Shown: positions 11,743 through 25,288, counted from the stretch's first letter. The stretch: 64,000 nucleotides of DNA from Tubulanus polymorphus (GCF_964204645.1 NC_134032.1:4800916-4864915), one strand, 5' to 3'. Numbers and translations: made by a program. Notes: generated by a model from the letters alone, not told the origin.

Positions 11743-12874
11743 TTTGTTATGTTTTGGTGGTTTTTGGCCCGCCATATGTAGTTAAAGATATGAAATATTA
11801 TGAACCATTCGATATGAAATTGTAGATATATATGATTATGAAATATGTGACATATCAGCGTGACAGATGCCCCCTTGTCCAATTAAATTTGGTCCTCCAA
11901 ATTTGCGGAAAACGTAGATGCTGAAAGCTCATCAAAACTCCCTCCATCGCGAAAATATGAAAGATTGAGTTTCACCGCGCGAAAATGTGCAAACGATGGA
12001 CAGTAACGGCCGGATTCTCAGTCATTCACGAAAGAGTCACATGTCGTTATATACGATGCGATGATACGTTAACTGTATTTGAATGATCTGCAAAGGATCC
12101 CCGAATTCTGGCTGATTCTGCGAGGAAGGAACAGAACTAGCGACGTGTTGTGTAGTTATATCGTCCTGAAGTCCAGTTGGTGGTTGCAATTAGTACCGGC
12201 ACGCATTTCTCTGTTTTGAAGATCTTTCGATTACTGACTGGAAATAACTTCGTGACACAATGATAGTAACGTACATCATCTGACATCAGAGCAGAGTTCA
12301 GGCAATGACACAACACGAATACAGTTACCCTTGTCAACCAAACGGAAAAATGATCATCATCCAAAATAAGTGGTCAAGTGTAACTGAGATTATATATTTG
12401 TCAACATAAAAAATTAACCAATTCATCTTCACTTTTCAGTTATACTAACAAACAAAAGATATGAACCGGTGGAAACGAAATTTGCCGATTAAACCTGTAG
12501 TTTAGTCGAAATAGTTTGTTGCGAAAAAAGTATAGATACGCACTGTACTGTAAGTAGATGAATTTGACTAATCAACCTTAGACATATCTCTGAGAAGTGT
12601 ACCGTATTCTAATACTTATAGTACGAAATGAAACTAAAACTGATTTATGCTGATTGGAACTAGATGCCTGGAAAAAAGAATTGTTTAACAACCGACCGAC
12701 CCGATATTTCGTCATTTCAAATAATTATTTTCGAAATAAAATAAAATAGCCTACCGACCCTATTTCAAAATTGTGGATGAAATAACTATTTTCAAAAATA
12801 TGTATGTAACCGACCGACTACAAAGCTCTCCATTCTCGTAAATATTTTTTTCTTCATCGTGAAATCGTGATGTC
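11743..12874. other. No gene recognised
   Basis: AT-rich sequence with only short ORFs. No supported feature. Confidence 0.4.
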
Positions 12875-14233
12875 AAGTTTTAGACTAGTGATACGGGGGG
12901 GGGGGGGATAATACCTTCGCCCAAACGTTCTACACACACATGATACCATTTAATGAATCCGAAATATATCCAGGCCTAGAGTTCATGCTGAAGGATGAAG
13001 ACTAGGAATATCTTAGCAATATAATTTTTAGAAAGAGATTTTTGTCCACTGAAGTTTAGAATAGCACGCCGGACTCTTTGTTTGGATCGACCACAGTTCT
13101 ATAGTGAATTGATTCCAAGTAGTTAATTTAGCAAAACAAAGTAAATTGTTCATTACAGTGCATTGCTAAGGGTTAACGGAAAAAACCCCAGAATGTTGGA
13201 AAAATGGCCAAAGAAAAAATGGCCAGGAAAGAATGGCCAAGGTAATTTGTCTAGGAAAAAAATGACCAAGAAAAAATGGCCACGGAAAAAAAGGCCTAGG
13301 AAAATTTATGAGAACTACTGCCAATGTTAATAAAACATTAAGCTTTCAACTTAATGACATCACATATTTTTCATGGGGCTTAAAACAATTAAAATCGGTA
13401 TTAATGAGTTCAGAAATGTGATGAACTTACATTTCATTTCATTGCATATAATGAATATATCAAGAACTATCATGCAAGTGATCAATGAATAAACTTACTA
13501 GTGATGAACTTAAACTTAATAAAATAACTAAATCAATAATTCAAAACATCTAAGTAAGCGAGTAAAAATCCCCTAGGTAAAAATACCCAATTCTTCAAAG
13601 TAGGTTATCCCCTCCCTTTGAAGGGATTATAAGTAGATACAATCTTAAGGTCAATTAATTCGTATTATTGATACGTATATCCAATTTATTCATATTTTAC
13701 TGTCGAACACAATAAGGATATCAATATGCCCATACAAACTATGCTATTTAAATTAAAACATACTCCAAATTAACAATTCATTGATACTAAACTAGTACAT
13801 ATACATGTAGTTATTGCACAGCTTAGTAAAGGGGTTCATCGCACATTTCAAATATATTACATTAGCTTGAATCTAAAATATTTAATATCAAAAGTACGTT
13901 ATTTTTAATAGTTCATGGCATCGCACAGCTGAAATATACCACAAGTTAACAAGAGTCCGCAGTTCAAAAATATTCCAGATCGAATCTTAAGATATTACAA
14001 ATAAAAGTTTATTACTCTTATTAATTCTTGCAATTTATTTTATCCGTAAGAATTTATCGCAACGAAAGATTTCATTTAAAAGTTCAAACATATTTCAGTC
14101 TCATTGTAAATTCGAGAAACATCGTGCTTTGAAATGTTCTTGACAATCACCAAGTATGAATATTTGGGGGATTTTTACCCAGGGTATATTTACCATGTTT
14201 ACTTAGGGTTTAGATTTTTTAGATTTCTACATA
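12875..14233 (-). repeat. Interspersed repeat, copy B (first part)
   Basis: Reverse-complement match to copy A (1647-3395). The copy is interrupted at 14233 by the EnSpm element and resumes at 31312. A G13 run lies at 12895-12907. At about 13190-13310 it carries a tandem run of GGAAAAAATGGCCA units, absent or much shorter in copy A, and at about 13560-13590 GTAAAAATCCCCTAG units. Confidence 0.75.
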
Positions 14234-14580
14234 CACTGTAAAAAACTGTTCGGCCATAACCGAAATTTCACGCTGATTTTCCCGTGCATATGCGGTCTAT
14301 TCCTGAAAAATCGGCCCTTTCACTTGAAATTTGGTCAAAATCCGATTTGCTACGGCATAATCCGTCGACAAACGTTTTGCTCCGCAAATTGGCATGTCGT
14401 TTTTTCGCGGATCGATTAAATATGGAACAAAACAGTAGAAATAGGTCTAAAACCGCAAATAAACGGCGTTCCTTGCGAGGAATCGGGAGAAGGCGTTTAG
14501 AAACGGTAACGCTCCGTCAGATGCGGCCAAGCAACCGTATAATGACGGTATTAATCGGAAATTAGCAATCGCGATCCAAC
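14234..14580 (+). repeat. EnSpm left terminal and subterminal region
   Basis: This holds the 12-bp inverted terminus followed by GC-richer sequence with repeated CGGCC, CCGT and AACGG words in both orientations. In this superfamily such regions bind the transposase. An ORF here is compositional only. Confidence 0.6.
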
Positions 14581-14924
14581 ATGGCGGCGGATGAAGGTGT
14601 AGGGGCCCTAGGAAGCATTCAAGACGCTACAAGTAATGTACGGGTAAGTTGTGGTAATTTGTCATTCATTTTTTTATTTGGGCGCAGCAGTTATTTTTGG
14701 CAAGTACTTTGCTGTATCATGTGCTCATCGACTGATTTGTAGTCACCCGGCACAAGTAAAGCGCATAAAGAATGAAGGACCTTACAAACTCAATTCAATC
14801 AAAACTTTACAAATCCACTGCCTACTGGGTCGCATTAAGTATCAGCGGACTGTGCTACAAATTGGAGTAGGGCCAGTGTTGAATTCTCAGTCCAGCCCTG
14901 ACTGTGTGACATGTCTTTCATCCT

Positions 14925-15255
14925 CCCTCTGCAGGGACTCGAACCTGATGGCATCGCTACACTCAGCCACGGCACGAACCCCTGCATCAGTAGACCGGGT
15001 GCGCAGGTACATGCGCAGCTTTCCGAATGGAATCTGGCGGCACCAATCAGATTGCTCGTTGTATGATCGTTGAGGCAAATTTCAAGGAAGAACTATAAAT
15101 GGGAAAACCCGGGCTAAAATACAACGGGATTTCTGATTGGCTAAAAATCATATCATCTGAACTGCGCATGTATCTGCGCACACGGTCGATTATGGCAGGG
15201 TTTCGTGCCGTGGCAATCTGATGCCATCAGGTTCGAATCCCTGCCGGGGGAAGAT
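14925..15255. repeat. Inverted pair of tRNA-like SINE pieces
   Basis: Both arms hold GTTCGTGCCGTGGC...GATGCCATCAGGTTCGA(A/G)TCCCTGC, with pol III box-A-like TGGC and box-B GGTTCGAATCC features. One is on the minus strand (about 14925-15040) and one on the plus (about 15160-15255). The arms could fold into a long hairpin. It lies in the transposase intron. Confidence 0.6.
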
Positions 15256-15716
15256 GCAGGTCTTTAAGCTTTACATCAAATACTTCAATCATCAACATAA
15301 AAATTAGAGTTTCTATTTTAACACTTAAGCTGTCTCCATGAGGCTTCCAAGGGTTTTCTGTCAATTTCTAATAAGCCTAATGTGCTTATTGTTTTTCAAA
15401 TTCATACTTGATCTCGCACTAAGGGTTTATTGTTCATTGGCAATAAATGTAAAAGGGTTGCCACAGATTGCAACATGCTTATGAAATTTCCGCAGTTTCC
15501 TAAAGGTTGTTGGATTTGTGTGAATGATTTTTCTCACTGCTTGAAATGTGGATACAAACACTACACAAAGGGTGTAAAAACATTACACTGGTACGCGTGT
15601 TGCTATTAAAAAGATTGAAGGAAACCAAAACAAATAGGCATATGTGTCATGTAAACTGTAGCTATTTAAGGTTTTTTAGGCTTAGATTTAGACAATATTG
15701 TCTGGTGTATTCGCGC

Positions 15717-16195
15717 CTACTCTCTGTCACACCTGCTCTCCGTGCGACGTTTCGATCCATAATTCCGTTAAAAATTGGTTTGATTTACCTTTATTATGCA
15801 TCAATATGTTCAGAAAAGAATTTGCATTCAGAAATAAACAAAAAATTTCCCTAAAGTTGTTTTTGTTTTCATTTATGAGCGATAGTTTACTCAGCATACG
15901 CTCGCGTAATGCTGAAAAACTGCTCCGCGGACGCTCGGAAACGTTACAGTGACGCCTGCTCAGGTGGCGCCACGTTATGGGCTGTGAAAGCCGTTTTTCA
16001 TCATTACGCTAGCGTATGCTAGGTAAACAATCGCTGATCGATGAAAACACAAACAAATTCATGCCAATTCATGAATTATTTCTGAATGCAAAATCCTTAC
16101 TGAACAAATTGATGCATAATTTTCACAAATCCACCGATTATTAACGAAATTACGGATCAAAACGTCGCACGAAGAGCATGTGTAACAGACAGTAG
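15717..16195. mobile_element. Foldback MITE, about 480 bp
   Basis: Terminal arms of about 200 bp are inverted copies. The left begins CTACTCTCTGTCACACCTGCTC and the right, reversed, CTACTGTCTGTTACACATGCTC. Both then continue through CGTGCGACGTTT.GATCC. The centre is GC-rich (GCGTAATGCTGAAAAAC). It has no coding capacity. It ends 28 bp before the transposase exon 2 acceptor. Confidence 0.75.
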
Positions 16196-18938
16196 TTACA
16201 ATTCTTCTTTTTTTTTGTTACAGGAGCCCTATACTTGTCAAGTTTGCCATGAAAAGTTGTTATCTCTGAGGGCATATTGCTGTCATTACAAAACGCATAG
16301 AAATGTTCCTAATTATCCCAACATACCATGTCCAAATTGTTCATAGCAGTCATGTTCTTATGACGCCCTTCGCATGCACTTTTCTCGCAATCACCTGTTT
16401 CATGAGAAAGCAGTTCGTTCTATTAGTAAAAAACCATTAAGCCATGGTGAATTCAAATGTTCGGTTGTCCATTGTGAAAAGCTATTTTTGTCGCTAAATG
16501 ACCTCATAAATCATCTTAAAGTCCATATCACTAACGGTATAGAAATAACATGTCCCTTTACTAACTGCACTGCAAGTTACATTGTGAAATCATCATTTTC
16601 TAGTCATTTATCTCGCCTCCATAAGGGACATTGGTCTGCCAGTCGTTTAAGACCTGAATTTCTTGTAACAGATTCTGATTCTACTACAGACTCTGACTCA
16701 GCTGCATCTGTTGCAGACTGTATCGATTCTGCTTCGGGCTCTGACACTGAGGAACAGGAGTTAAATGAAAATAATCTATGTATGCAATTAGAAATAAATC
16801 TAGCGCTATTTTATCTAAAATTACAATCAAAATTGCTTATACCATCTAGCACTATCCAAGTAATTGTTAATGAACTTTCAAATATCAGTGATCTCCAAGA
16901 AAAATACATAAGTGCAGTAATGTTAGAAAAGATGAAACAACATGGCATTGATGAAGCTACAGCTCTGCAAGTAATTACTGTACTTGAGAGTCATACTGAA
17001 TTTCATCAGATCATTGATAGTGTGAAAGGGCCTTTCAGATCAGAATATATTAGAAAGAGATACTATGAAAAACAATTTCATTTTGTATCACCAAGAAAAG
17101 TAGTAATTGATGAAACTGATTGTCGGCATCACATGTATTATGTACCAATACAAGAATCACTGCGAAGCATGTTTCAAGATGCATCTTTTGTTCATCAGTA
17201 TAATAATCCAGCCTTACCAAGTAGTCCACCTGGTGAACTTCGTGATATACATGACGGGTTGGTTTTTCAGAACAACCCATTTTTGGCAGCAACAGTGAAA
17301 GGGAGCTTGAAATCGTTTTGTAGCAAGATGAGTTGGAATTGGTTAATCCACTCGGGAGCACTAAGTCCAAACACAAGGTTCTGGCGTGTTACTTTACTCT
17401 CGGAAACATTTTTCCATGGAACAGATCAAAAATTGATCAAATTCAATTATGTTTTCTTTGTAAAAGTTCCACTGTTAAGCATGTTGGAATTCAGAAAGAG
17501 TTCCATCCATTAATTACTGATCTTCGAAACATTGAAATGAACGGGATAATGGTGCAAAACTTCACCAATCCTATTAAAGGGTCAGTCTTATGTTGTCTTG
17601 GGGATAACTTGGGATCAAATGCTATCGGTGGTTTTAGTGAAAATTTCTCTGCTTCTGACTATTGGTGCAGGTACTGTCTGCACACAAAAGCAGATAAAAA
17701 AATACAAAACATTTGGCCAAAAAGTATTCGTACAGTATCATCATACAAAGAATCACTTGAGAAACTTGATTCTAGTGCATTTTCCAATGGAATCAAGGCA
17801 AATTCAGTTTTAAATGAGTTAGAACACTTCCACGTGTGTCAACTAGGCCTTCCTCCATGCTTGGCTCATGATATTTTCGAGGGTATATTAAGAAAAGACC
17901 TGGACCTCATTCTAAATCATTTCATCTCCCAGAAATGTTTCAGAGCACAAGACATAATAAGTATGCTATCTGAATTCAAATTCTTTGGTTTGGACTCTCT
18001 AGATAAACCATGTCTCAGTCTTCAAACTAAAAAGAAAAACTTAATTAAGATAAGTGGTAGTGCCATTCAAAACTGGAACCTTTCGCGTTTCCTTCCTTTG
18101 ATATTATCAAACACAGATGCATTGTATGATAATGTTTGGCACATGCTCATTCTACTGAAAAGGATGGTAGAATACATCTGCGCCCCCTGTTTAAGTATGG
18201 AAATGATTTCAATTATGGAAGAACTAATTGAGGAGTACTTAACTATGCGGAAAACATATTTCCCAGATGTCAGTTTTATTCCAAAGCATCATTTCATCTC
18301 ACACTACCCATACTTGACGCTGTGTTTTGGACCATTAATTCGACTTTGGACAATGAGAATGGAGTCTAAGCATACATACTTCAAGCAAGTCACTCGTAGA
18401 ACGCAAAATTTCAAAAATATATTACTTACTCTTAGTGAAAAACATCAATATATGCTTGCCTACTACTCTGCTGGCAACATGTTTCCGCCAATGCTAACAT
18501 ACTCTACTGGCTTCATATTTATGGATACGGTTTACTCTGATGAGATAAAAAATTGTGTCCGGAAAGTTATCCCCAAGGGTCAAGATTGCATTGTTACCAA
18601 GGAGATCAATTTCAAAGGAATTACTTACAAAGTTGATTCTGATACGCATATGGTGATTTCTAATGATCAACATGGACTTAAATTTGGAAAAATTCTCCTC
18701 CTCCTCGTATCTAATGAGGAGACTTATGTTGTTGTCGAAAAGGAGGACTCGCTTTGTATGAGAATGCAAGGAGTACATGAAATAATTACCATTGGAGTCA
18801 AGTTGTGTTTGAAATTGTCCTCAGTGCATGATTTCTACCCACTACCATCCTATAGACTATTAACAAAGAAAGTTGTAGTATTGAAGCATGCTTTAACTAA
18901 AGGTAAGCCCAACTAAATTAACTTAAGCTAAGGAACTA

Positions 18939-19048
18939 GGGCCCGGTTCCGCAGTTGTGAGTTAGAGTAAACTAGAGTTAAAGTTAGTTTATTTTCAGTG
19001 TTTTAACTCTAGAGTCAAATTTAACTCAGAACTGTGGAACTGGGTCCA
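18939..19048. mobile_element. Small MITE hairpin
   Basis: The inverted arms are GGGCCCGGTTCCGCAGTTGTGAGTTA and, reversed from the right, GGACCCAGTTCCACAGTTCTGAGTTA. They meet at an ACTCTAGAGTTAAA core. Length is about 110 bp. Confidence 0.75.
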
Positions 19049-19450
19049 GGTGTTCTTGCATCAGTAATCCTATTTTCCTTCATTTCAAAGTTGTCTAGAA
19101 GTTATTAAGGGACATTTATGTAATTTATGCCCATAACTTGCCTCAATGATGGTCACATTCACCTAGATCTCTAAAGAATCAGTAATTTATGTCTTTTTCA
19201 ATTTAATTTCTATATTTCGTGACATACTTTTGATGGTAGGGGTACAGTAAATAAAACGTTTTTGAATCAACTCTTCCCAACACCATTTTGAAGGCGAGGT
19301 TGTGTTATTTAGCTACGGACATAGTAACCAGTAATGAGGTTTGAGTTGAGGGTTATAGGGTTGGCAATTTATCAGAAAATGCATGCTTGAATTGTGAATG
19401 AGTTAACAAGTCACATCAAGTCAAAGAATTCAATTCTATCAACAGGGGGT
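19049..19450. other. Intronic sequence between MITE and BEL element
   Basis: AT-rich sequence. No gene or repeat recognised. Confidence 0.4.
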
Positions 19451-19455
19451 CAAAC

Positions 19456-19645
19456 TGTAAGAAATGTTTGAAAATTAATAATGTTAAACTGTGTACTACA
19501 CGATAGCGCCATCTGGCGTCTTGTGTTCGAAATAAAGATGGAGAAATCCCACCTACAGAAAATATGATCGTCCGAGTTTGATGCTTTTTTAAAACCAATC
19601 GGAGAAGGGGAACTCGCTTATAAATACCAGCAAAAGAACAGTACA
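19456..19645 (+). repeat. BEL 5' LTR
   Basis: It starts TGTAAGAAATG and ends AACAGTACA. It has an AATAAAG polyadenylation-like signal and a TATAAATACC promoter-like motif near its 3' end. Confidence 0.93.
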
Positions 19646-19663
19646 TGGTCCCTCGAACCGGAT
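19646..19663 (+). promoter_or_regulatory. tRNA primer-binding site
   Basis: TGGTCCCTCGAACCGG directly after the 5' LTR is complementary to the CCA end and T-arm of a tRNA. This is the usual first-strand priming site. Confidence 0.85.
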
Positions 19664-19781
19664 TGCTGTGAGAAAGTGAGTAAATAAATTGAACCAGAGA
19701 AAAAATTGCATCTAGTAGAACGAACACGCTGACGAAGAATTTATGTGACCTTGACCTTCAATAGTGAAACTAAGTTGAAAA

Positions 19782-22700
19782 ATGGATGAAATTAGAAAGA
19801 AAATAAAAACCCGAGGAGGTCAAAGGGCTTCAAGTACAAAATTATTAAATGATGCCGACAAAATCATCAGTGATTTTCAAACATCAGATCCTGAAAAGGT
19901 CCTAGCTCTCGCATCCTTGAGCACCATGCTTGGTGAAAAGATGGCCACTCTTAAAAGAATTGACGCAGAAATCCTAGATTTAATGAGTGGAGAGGACAGC
20001 TTTGTAGATATGGAGGCTGAAATAACAGCAGCGGATGAGTGGACACTTAAATTGAGAAAATATATTTTGAAAGTTGATTCAACACTTGCAACCAATGTAA
20101 AACCACAATCTGCGGTCTCCAATTGTAGTCCTGTAACTGAGAAAAGGGTTACAGCAGCTGTGAGACTACCGAAGCTGGAATTAAAGAAATTTAACGCAGA
20201 TATTACAGAATGGTTACCCTTTTGGAGTTGCTTTAAATCAGCAATTCATGAACGGAACGACATAGAAGATATAGAAAAATTTGCGTATCTTTCTTCAATT
20301 CTCTCAAAAAATGCAGCCGATGCTATCAGCGGATTAACAGTCACCGGAGAAAATTACCCTCATGCAATAGAAATTTTGCAGTCCCGTTGTCGGCAACAAG
20401 CAACAAATAATAAATCGTCATATGGAAATGCTGTTGAATCTTGATGAAGTTAGCTCGTCAAATCACGTCGACCTTAGAAGACTGTATGACAAAATTGAGA
20501 GCCATGTTAGAGGTCTTAAGGCATTGGGGATAGAATCGGATTCTTACGGACAACTGCTAACATCTGTCGTCATAAAAAAGTTACCTGCTGGACTTCGACT
20601 GATTTTATCAAGTAAAATTAGTAATGAAGAAAACTGGAACATGGATGCGTTGATGGAGACATTATTTGAAGAAATAAGTGCTCGAGAACGAGCGGGAAAT
20701 TTGAGTACTCAAAACAGAGATCGAAATTTTAATAGGCAGAATCAGAATGCTAGAACGTTATATACCGGAGATAATAGTAGGTGGTCAACAGATCCTATTT
20801 GTGTATATTGTAAGAAAAAACATGATTCTTCAAATTGTCGTACTGTTACAGCGATTCCGTCCAGAAAAGACATTTTGAAGAAAGGTGGCTACTGTTTTAT
20901 ATGTATAAAGAGGAATCATATTGCTTCAAGATGTCGTTCTAACATGAGGTGCCAAAAGTGTAATGGTAGACACCATGTGACTATATGTGAATTTGACTCG
21001 AAGAAAGAATCTAGTAATGGCGAACAGTCAAGTCCGAGAGAAAACCAAACACCTAGTCCTGACCAATCAGCTGGAGAGAAAGCTATCTCAGGAGCAACGA
21101 GTTCTCGGAAAGTACTCTTACAGACTGTTCAAGCAATAATGCAAGGTGATGATGGGCCAGTGAAAGTCCGAATCCTATTTGACACCGGAAGTCAGAAATC
21201 ATATATTACGAAACGACTGGCTGATAGATTACACCTACAGGTACTGGGCAATCATCGTATGAACATTCAAGTTTTTGGTTCAGACACAGATGGTCAGTTT
21301 GAGGAGTATCCCATAGTAGAATCAAGATTACTGGATACAAACGGCACGGCAATGACTTTTCCACTAGTGGTAGTACCCGTCATATGCACTGGTCTCTCAG
21401 TATATGACTTGTCAAATTGCAAGAAAATGTTTCCACATCTGCGAGGAGTACATTTTTCAGAATTTTATTACAAAGACGGATCGGTGGATGTAGATATTTT
21501 AATCGGAGCTGACTACTATTGGTCAGTGATGACTGGCGAAGTCAGGCGGAGTAACAGAGGTCCTGTGGCACTGGGAACCAAATTTGGTTGGACATTGTCT
21601 GGTCCAATCGGAGAATCTGAAACCAATCAATCATCAATGGTGTATTTTATTAACGAGAAAACAGCTAAGAAATCTACCTACAGCAACCATGATGATGATA
21701 AACACAATAATTTATTGATCACACAACAACGGAATTGTGACTGTCATCAGCTGGAAACTAAGCTTAAGAATTTTTGGTCGATCGAAAATCTTGGTCTTGA
21801 AGAAAATACTGATGATCCATTATTTGAAGAATTCAAGAAATCTGTCTAGTTTAAGGATGGTAGATACCATGTTAAGTTGCCATGGCGCGACGTGGATGAC
21901 TTGATTCTTCCGGATAATTATAAGCACGCGAAGAAGAGACTTATAAATTTACTGACAAGACTGAGACGATCACCTGACATTTTATCAGAGTATGACAGCG
22001 TAATAAAAGAACAGCTTGACAATAACATAGTTCAGCTAGTAGAAAGTCCGGAAATCGGTGAAGTAGGAAAAGTGCACTATATCCCTCATCAGGCAGTAAT
22101 ACGAAGTGGTCATTCAACTACGAAACTCCGAATTGTGTATGACGCATCGTGTAAGGCTGATGGACCCTCATGAAATGAGTTACTGCATGCCGGACCTGTG
22201 ATGACTAACAATATTTTGCATATATTGCTTAGATTTAGAATGAAACCTGTTGCCTTGACAGGAGATATCGAAAAGGCATTTTTGCAGATAATGGTTGATG
22301 AAGATGATACTGATGTTCTACGATTCTTATGGGTGAAGGATACTCATGATGAAAATTCGGATGTTATCGTTTTGAAGTTCAATCGAGTAGTTTTTGGTGT
22401 AACATCCAGCCCGTACTTGCTGAACGCTACTCTGAAGTTCCACATGGAAAGTCACGAAGATCAGAAATTTGCTGAAAAGTTTCTACAGTCAGCATATATT
22501 GATGACACAAGTTCGAGTTTTGATACCGTCGGTGAAAGTTTTGAGTTCTACCGAGAAACGAAATCATATCTAAAGAACACAAATTCAGTACAGCTCGGGA
22601 TTTAATACTTCAACAGGAAGCTGATAGTTCAAACACTACAGACGGAAGCCACGTTGATGAATCCTATGCTCAGCAGACTTTGGGCATGAATGCCAGGGTG

Positions 22701-25288
22701 CAAGAATCTGATATGATAAAAATTCTTGGCGTCTGCTGGAACTACAGCACTGATGAAATCATGTTCGATCTTACTGATATTATAAATTGCATTCAAGATC
22801 TGACACCGACTAAAAGGAATATAGTAGGAGTCGCAGCAAGGTTCTTCGACCCATTAGGAGTAATAGCACCAGCAGTGTTGAAGTTTAAACTGTTATTTCA
22901 AGACACATGTAGATCAGAAATCGGCTGGGATGAAATCGTAGACGCTGATTTAGAACGGCAATGGAAGCAAATTGTTGAGGATATGAAGAATTTTGAGACA
23001 ATCCATCTGACAAGATGCTATTCAGCTGGGTTGAATGGTGGACTTGATTCATTTGAACTCCATGGCTTCTGTGACGCTTCATGTAAGGCCTACGGGGCAG
23101 TGATATACTTAGTAGCTCGATCAGAAGATAAGTCGAACTCAAGTTTTGTAGTATCCAAGACCAAAGTGGCACCAACTAAACAAGTATCCATCCCACGACT
23201 AGAGTTGCTGTCTGCAGTTACACTGGCCAAACTAATGAAGGTTGTTTATGATGAATTATCATTGGTGACAACAATCGATGAAGTATACTGTTGGACCGAC
23301 TCTAAGGTGGCTCTAGCTTGGATTAAGGGAGTGACAAAAGACTGGAAACAATTCGTTGAAAATAGAGTTCGAGTGATAAGAAAATTGATTAAACCTGAAG
23401 CATGGCGACACTGTGCTGGTATTAAAAATCCAGCTGACATTCCATCTAGAGGTATAAGATTCAGTGAACTAAGCTCTGACAAAATGTGGCTCACCGGACC
23501 AGATTGGTTGCTAAAGAAGTCGCTACCAAGTAAGATTGAAAAAATTGATGACGCTTTGCCTGAAGAATGTTTAGTAGAGTTGAAAATTGCTCAGCGTAAT
23601 CTAATTTCATCTACATCAATGATGTGTCTTGAAGTCGGTACTGTCTCAGAAAGAGAGATAGTTATAGAAGAAATCATAGACTGTAAGAAATACAGTAGCT
23701 TTACAAAACTAGTAATGGTGACTTCTGCAGGAATGAAGGCATTTAAAGTTTGGAGAAGAAAAACCTGTGATTGGGAACTGTCAATAAATGACTAGAATGA
23801 TGCTGAAAAGTTGTGGTTAACAGTGGTTCAGAAGTGTTTAAATATACATAGACTGTATAATGTATGGCGTTTGCAACTTAAGTTATTTGAAGAAGATGGT
23901 ATTATCAAAAGTGCTGGTAGATTGCAGAATTCTACCTTGAAATCTAGTCAGAAAAATCCAATCGTCCTCGTAAATCATCATGTCACTGAAATAATCATCT
24001 GGGATGCACACGAGAGGGTTATGCACCAGAAGGTGAAAGCTACGCTTGGTGAAGTGCGCTCCAGATTCTGGATAATTAGAGAAAGACAGATTGTGAAGAA
24101 ATTGATAGCCAAATGCGATTTATGTAAAAAACTTGATGCATTACCATACAAGCTGCCACTACCTCCACCACTTCCTGAATTCAGAGTGACTAGGTCACAC
24201 CCTTTCGAAACGACTGGTGTAGATTTTGCCGGACCTATGTATGTGAAGGGAAGAAAGAAGATTTGGATCTGCTTGTTTACTTGTACTACAAGTACAGCTG
24301 TTCATCTAGAATTGGTATTAGAGCTTACAACAGACGGTTTTCTACGATGTCTTAGAAGATTTGCAGCACGTCGTGGAATGCCTAGAAAAATGATCTCTGA
24401 CAATGCTAAGACTTATAGGAAAACATCAACAGAGTTAGCAAAATTGTTATCTGACCCGAGACTCAAGGAATTTGCTCTAAGAAATCGAATTGAATGGATG
24501 TTCATTTTGGAGAAAGCCCCATGGTGGGGAGGGTTTTATGAACGCCTAGTTAAGTCGGTGAAACGTTGTTTGAAGAAGATCCTTGGAGTCACGAAGCTTA
24601 GTATTGAAGAATATAATACAGTCCTCACTGAAGTGGAATTAGTTTTGAATTGTAGGCCTTTGAGCTACATAGCCTCTGATGATTTTGATGAACCTGTTAC
24701 ACCATCACATCTCGTGTATGAAAGACGTCTCATGGGAACACCAGATACCCATCCTTGTTCTGAAGAATATGTTCCAGAAATGGATAGAAAAGCTATGAGT
24801 GGAAGAATGAGACATCTGAAAACGTTGATGGATCACTTTTGGCAAAGATGGTCCAGCGAATACTTGCTCGAACTTAGAGAATCTCATCGGCAACAGAATA
24901 AAGAAAATTCTGACCGAAGAAAAGTAAAAATTGGTGAAATAGTTCTTGTACACGATGAAGGGAAGCAGAGAGGTGAATGGAGACAGAGTTAATAACTGGT
25001 AGTGATGGCAACCCGAGAGGTGCTGTTTTGAAGTTAGGAGTTCGCGATAAGAAGTCAACAACTCTTAGAAGGCCACTCAACTTGCTGTATCCATTAGAAG
25101 TTCAAGACTCGCCCGAATTAACCAGGGATGCGCGAGCAGAAAACGTTCGGAGACCTATAGGCCTAGATGTCGTCACACGTCCATCTGAAGTAGTGTGTCA
25201 ATCTCGTCCGAAGAGAAAATCAAAAGAAAATGCCGAAAAGCGTTTATCTGGATGGATTAACGAACTCGAATTAAGTGACGATTGTTAG
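19782..25288 (+). pseudogene. BEL/Pao gag-pol polyprotein, broken
   Basis: Gag (19782-20444) carries the LKKFNADITEWLPFWSCF domain (DUF1759). After a frameshift near 20420, the second ORF has CCHC-like knuckles (CVYCKKKHDSSNC, CFICIKRNHIASRC) and an aspartic protease motif (LFDTGSQKSYI). Reverse transcriptase follows, with KLRIVYDASCK, LTGDIEKAFLQI and the catalytic YIDD at about 22497. RNase H comes next (FCDASCKAYGA, CWTDSKVALAWI). The integrase has an HHCC region (about 24010-24125) and the D,D,E residues of VDFAGP, ISDNAK and GGFYERLVK. The C-terminus is the RGAVLKLGV..LRRPLN..YPLEV tail. Breaks: TAG at 21847, TGA near 22171, a frameshift between 22600 and 22680, TAG at 23793, and a frameshift near 24980. 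The element needs a helper to move. Confidence 0.9.

Larger units (their letters stand above)
14581..18902 (+). pseudogene. EnSpm Tnp2-like transposase with C2H2 fingers
   Basis: A two-exon model fits. Exon 1 is 14581-14643 (MAADEGVG..., 21 codons, donor GTAAGT) and exon 2 is 16224-18902 (acceptor TTACAG, donor GTAAGC), both phase 0 at the join. Exon 2 begins with C2H2 fingers (CQVCHEKL, CSVVHCEKL, CPFTNC), then an acidic Ser/Asp stretch, then the conserved transposase core: DCRHHMYYVPI, ELVNPLGS, GDNLGSNAIGGF, LPPCLAHDIFEG, KHHFISHYP, FGPLIRLWTMRMESKH. This multi-copy family in aquatic animals has EnSpm/Tnp2-like features. Breaks are an in-frame TAG at 16344-16346, a frameshift near 17308-17312 and a TAG at 17321-17323. 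It lies upstream of the SAMD3-like gene in the same transposon. The family is secure; the CACTA assignment rests mainly on the termini. Confidence 0.75.

Noticed and set aside
19416-19727. Minus-strand ORF repeated near 26357-26593
   Set aside because: It is the antisense of the two LTRs. The duplication reflects the LTR pair and not a gene family.
20420-24990. Programmed frameshift or readthrough in BEL pol
   Set aside because: Three stops and several frame changes fall within conserved domains and not at a domain border, so they are lesions.
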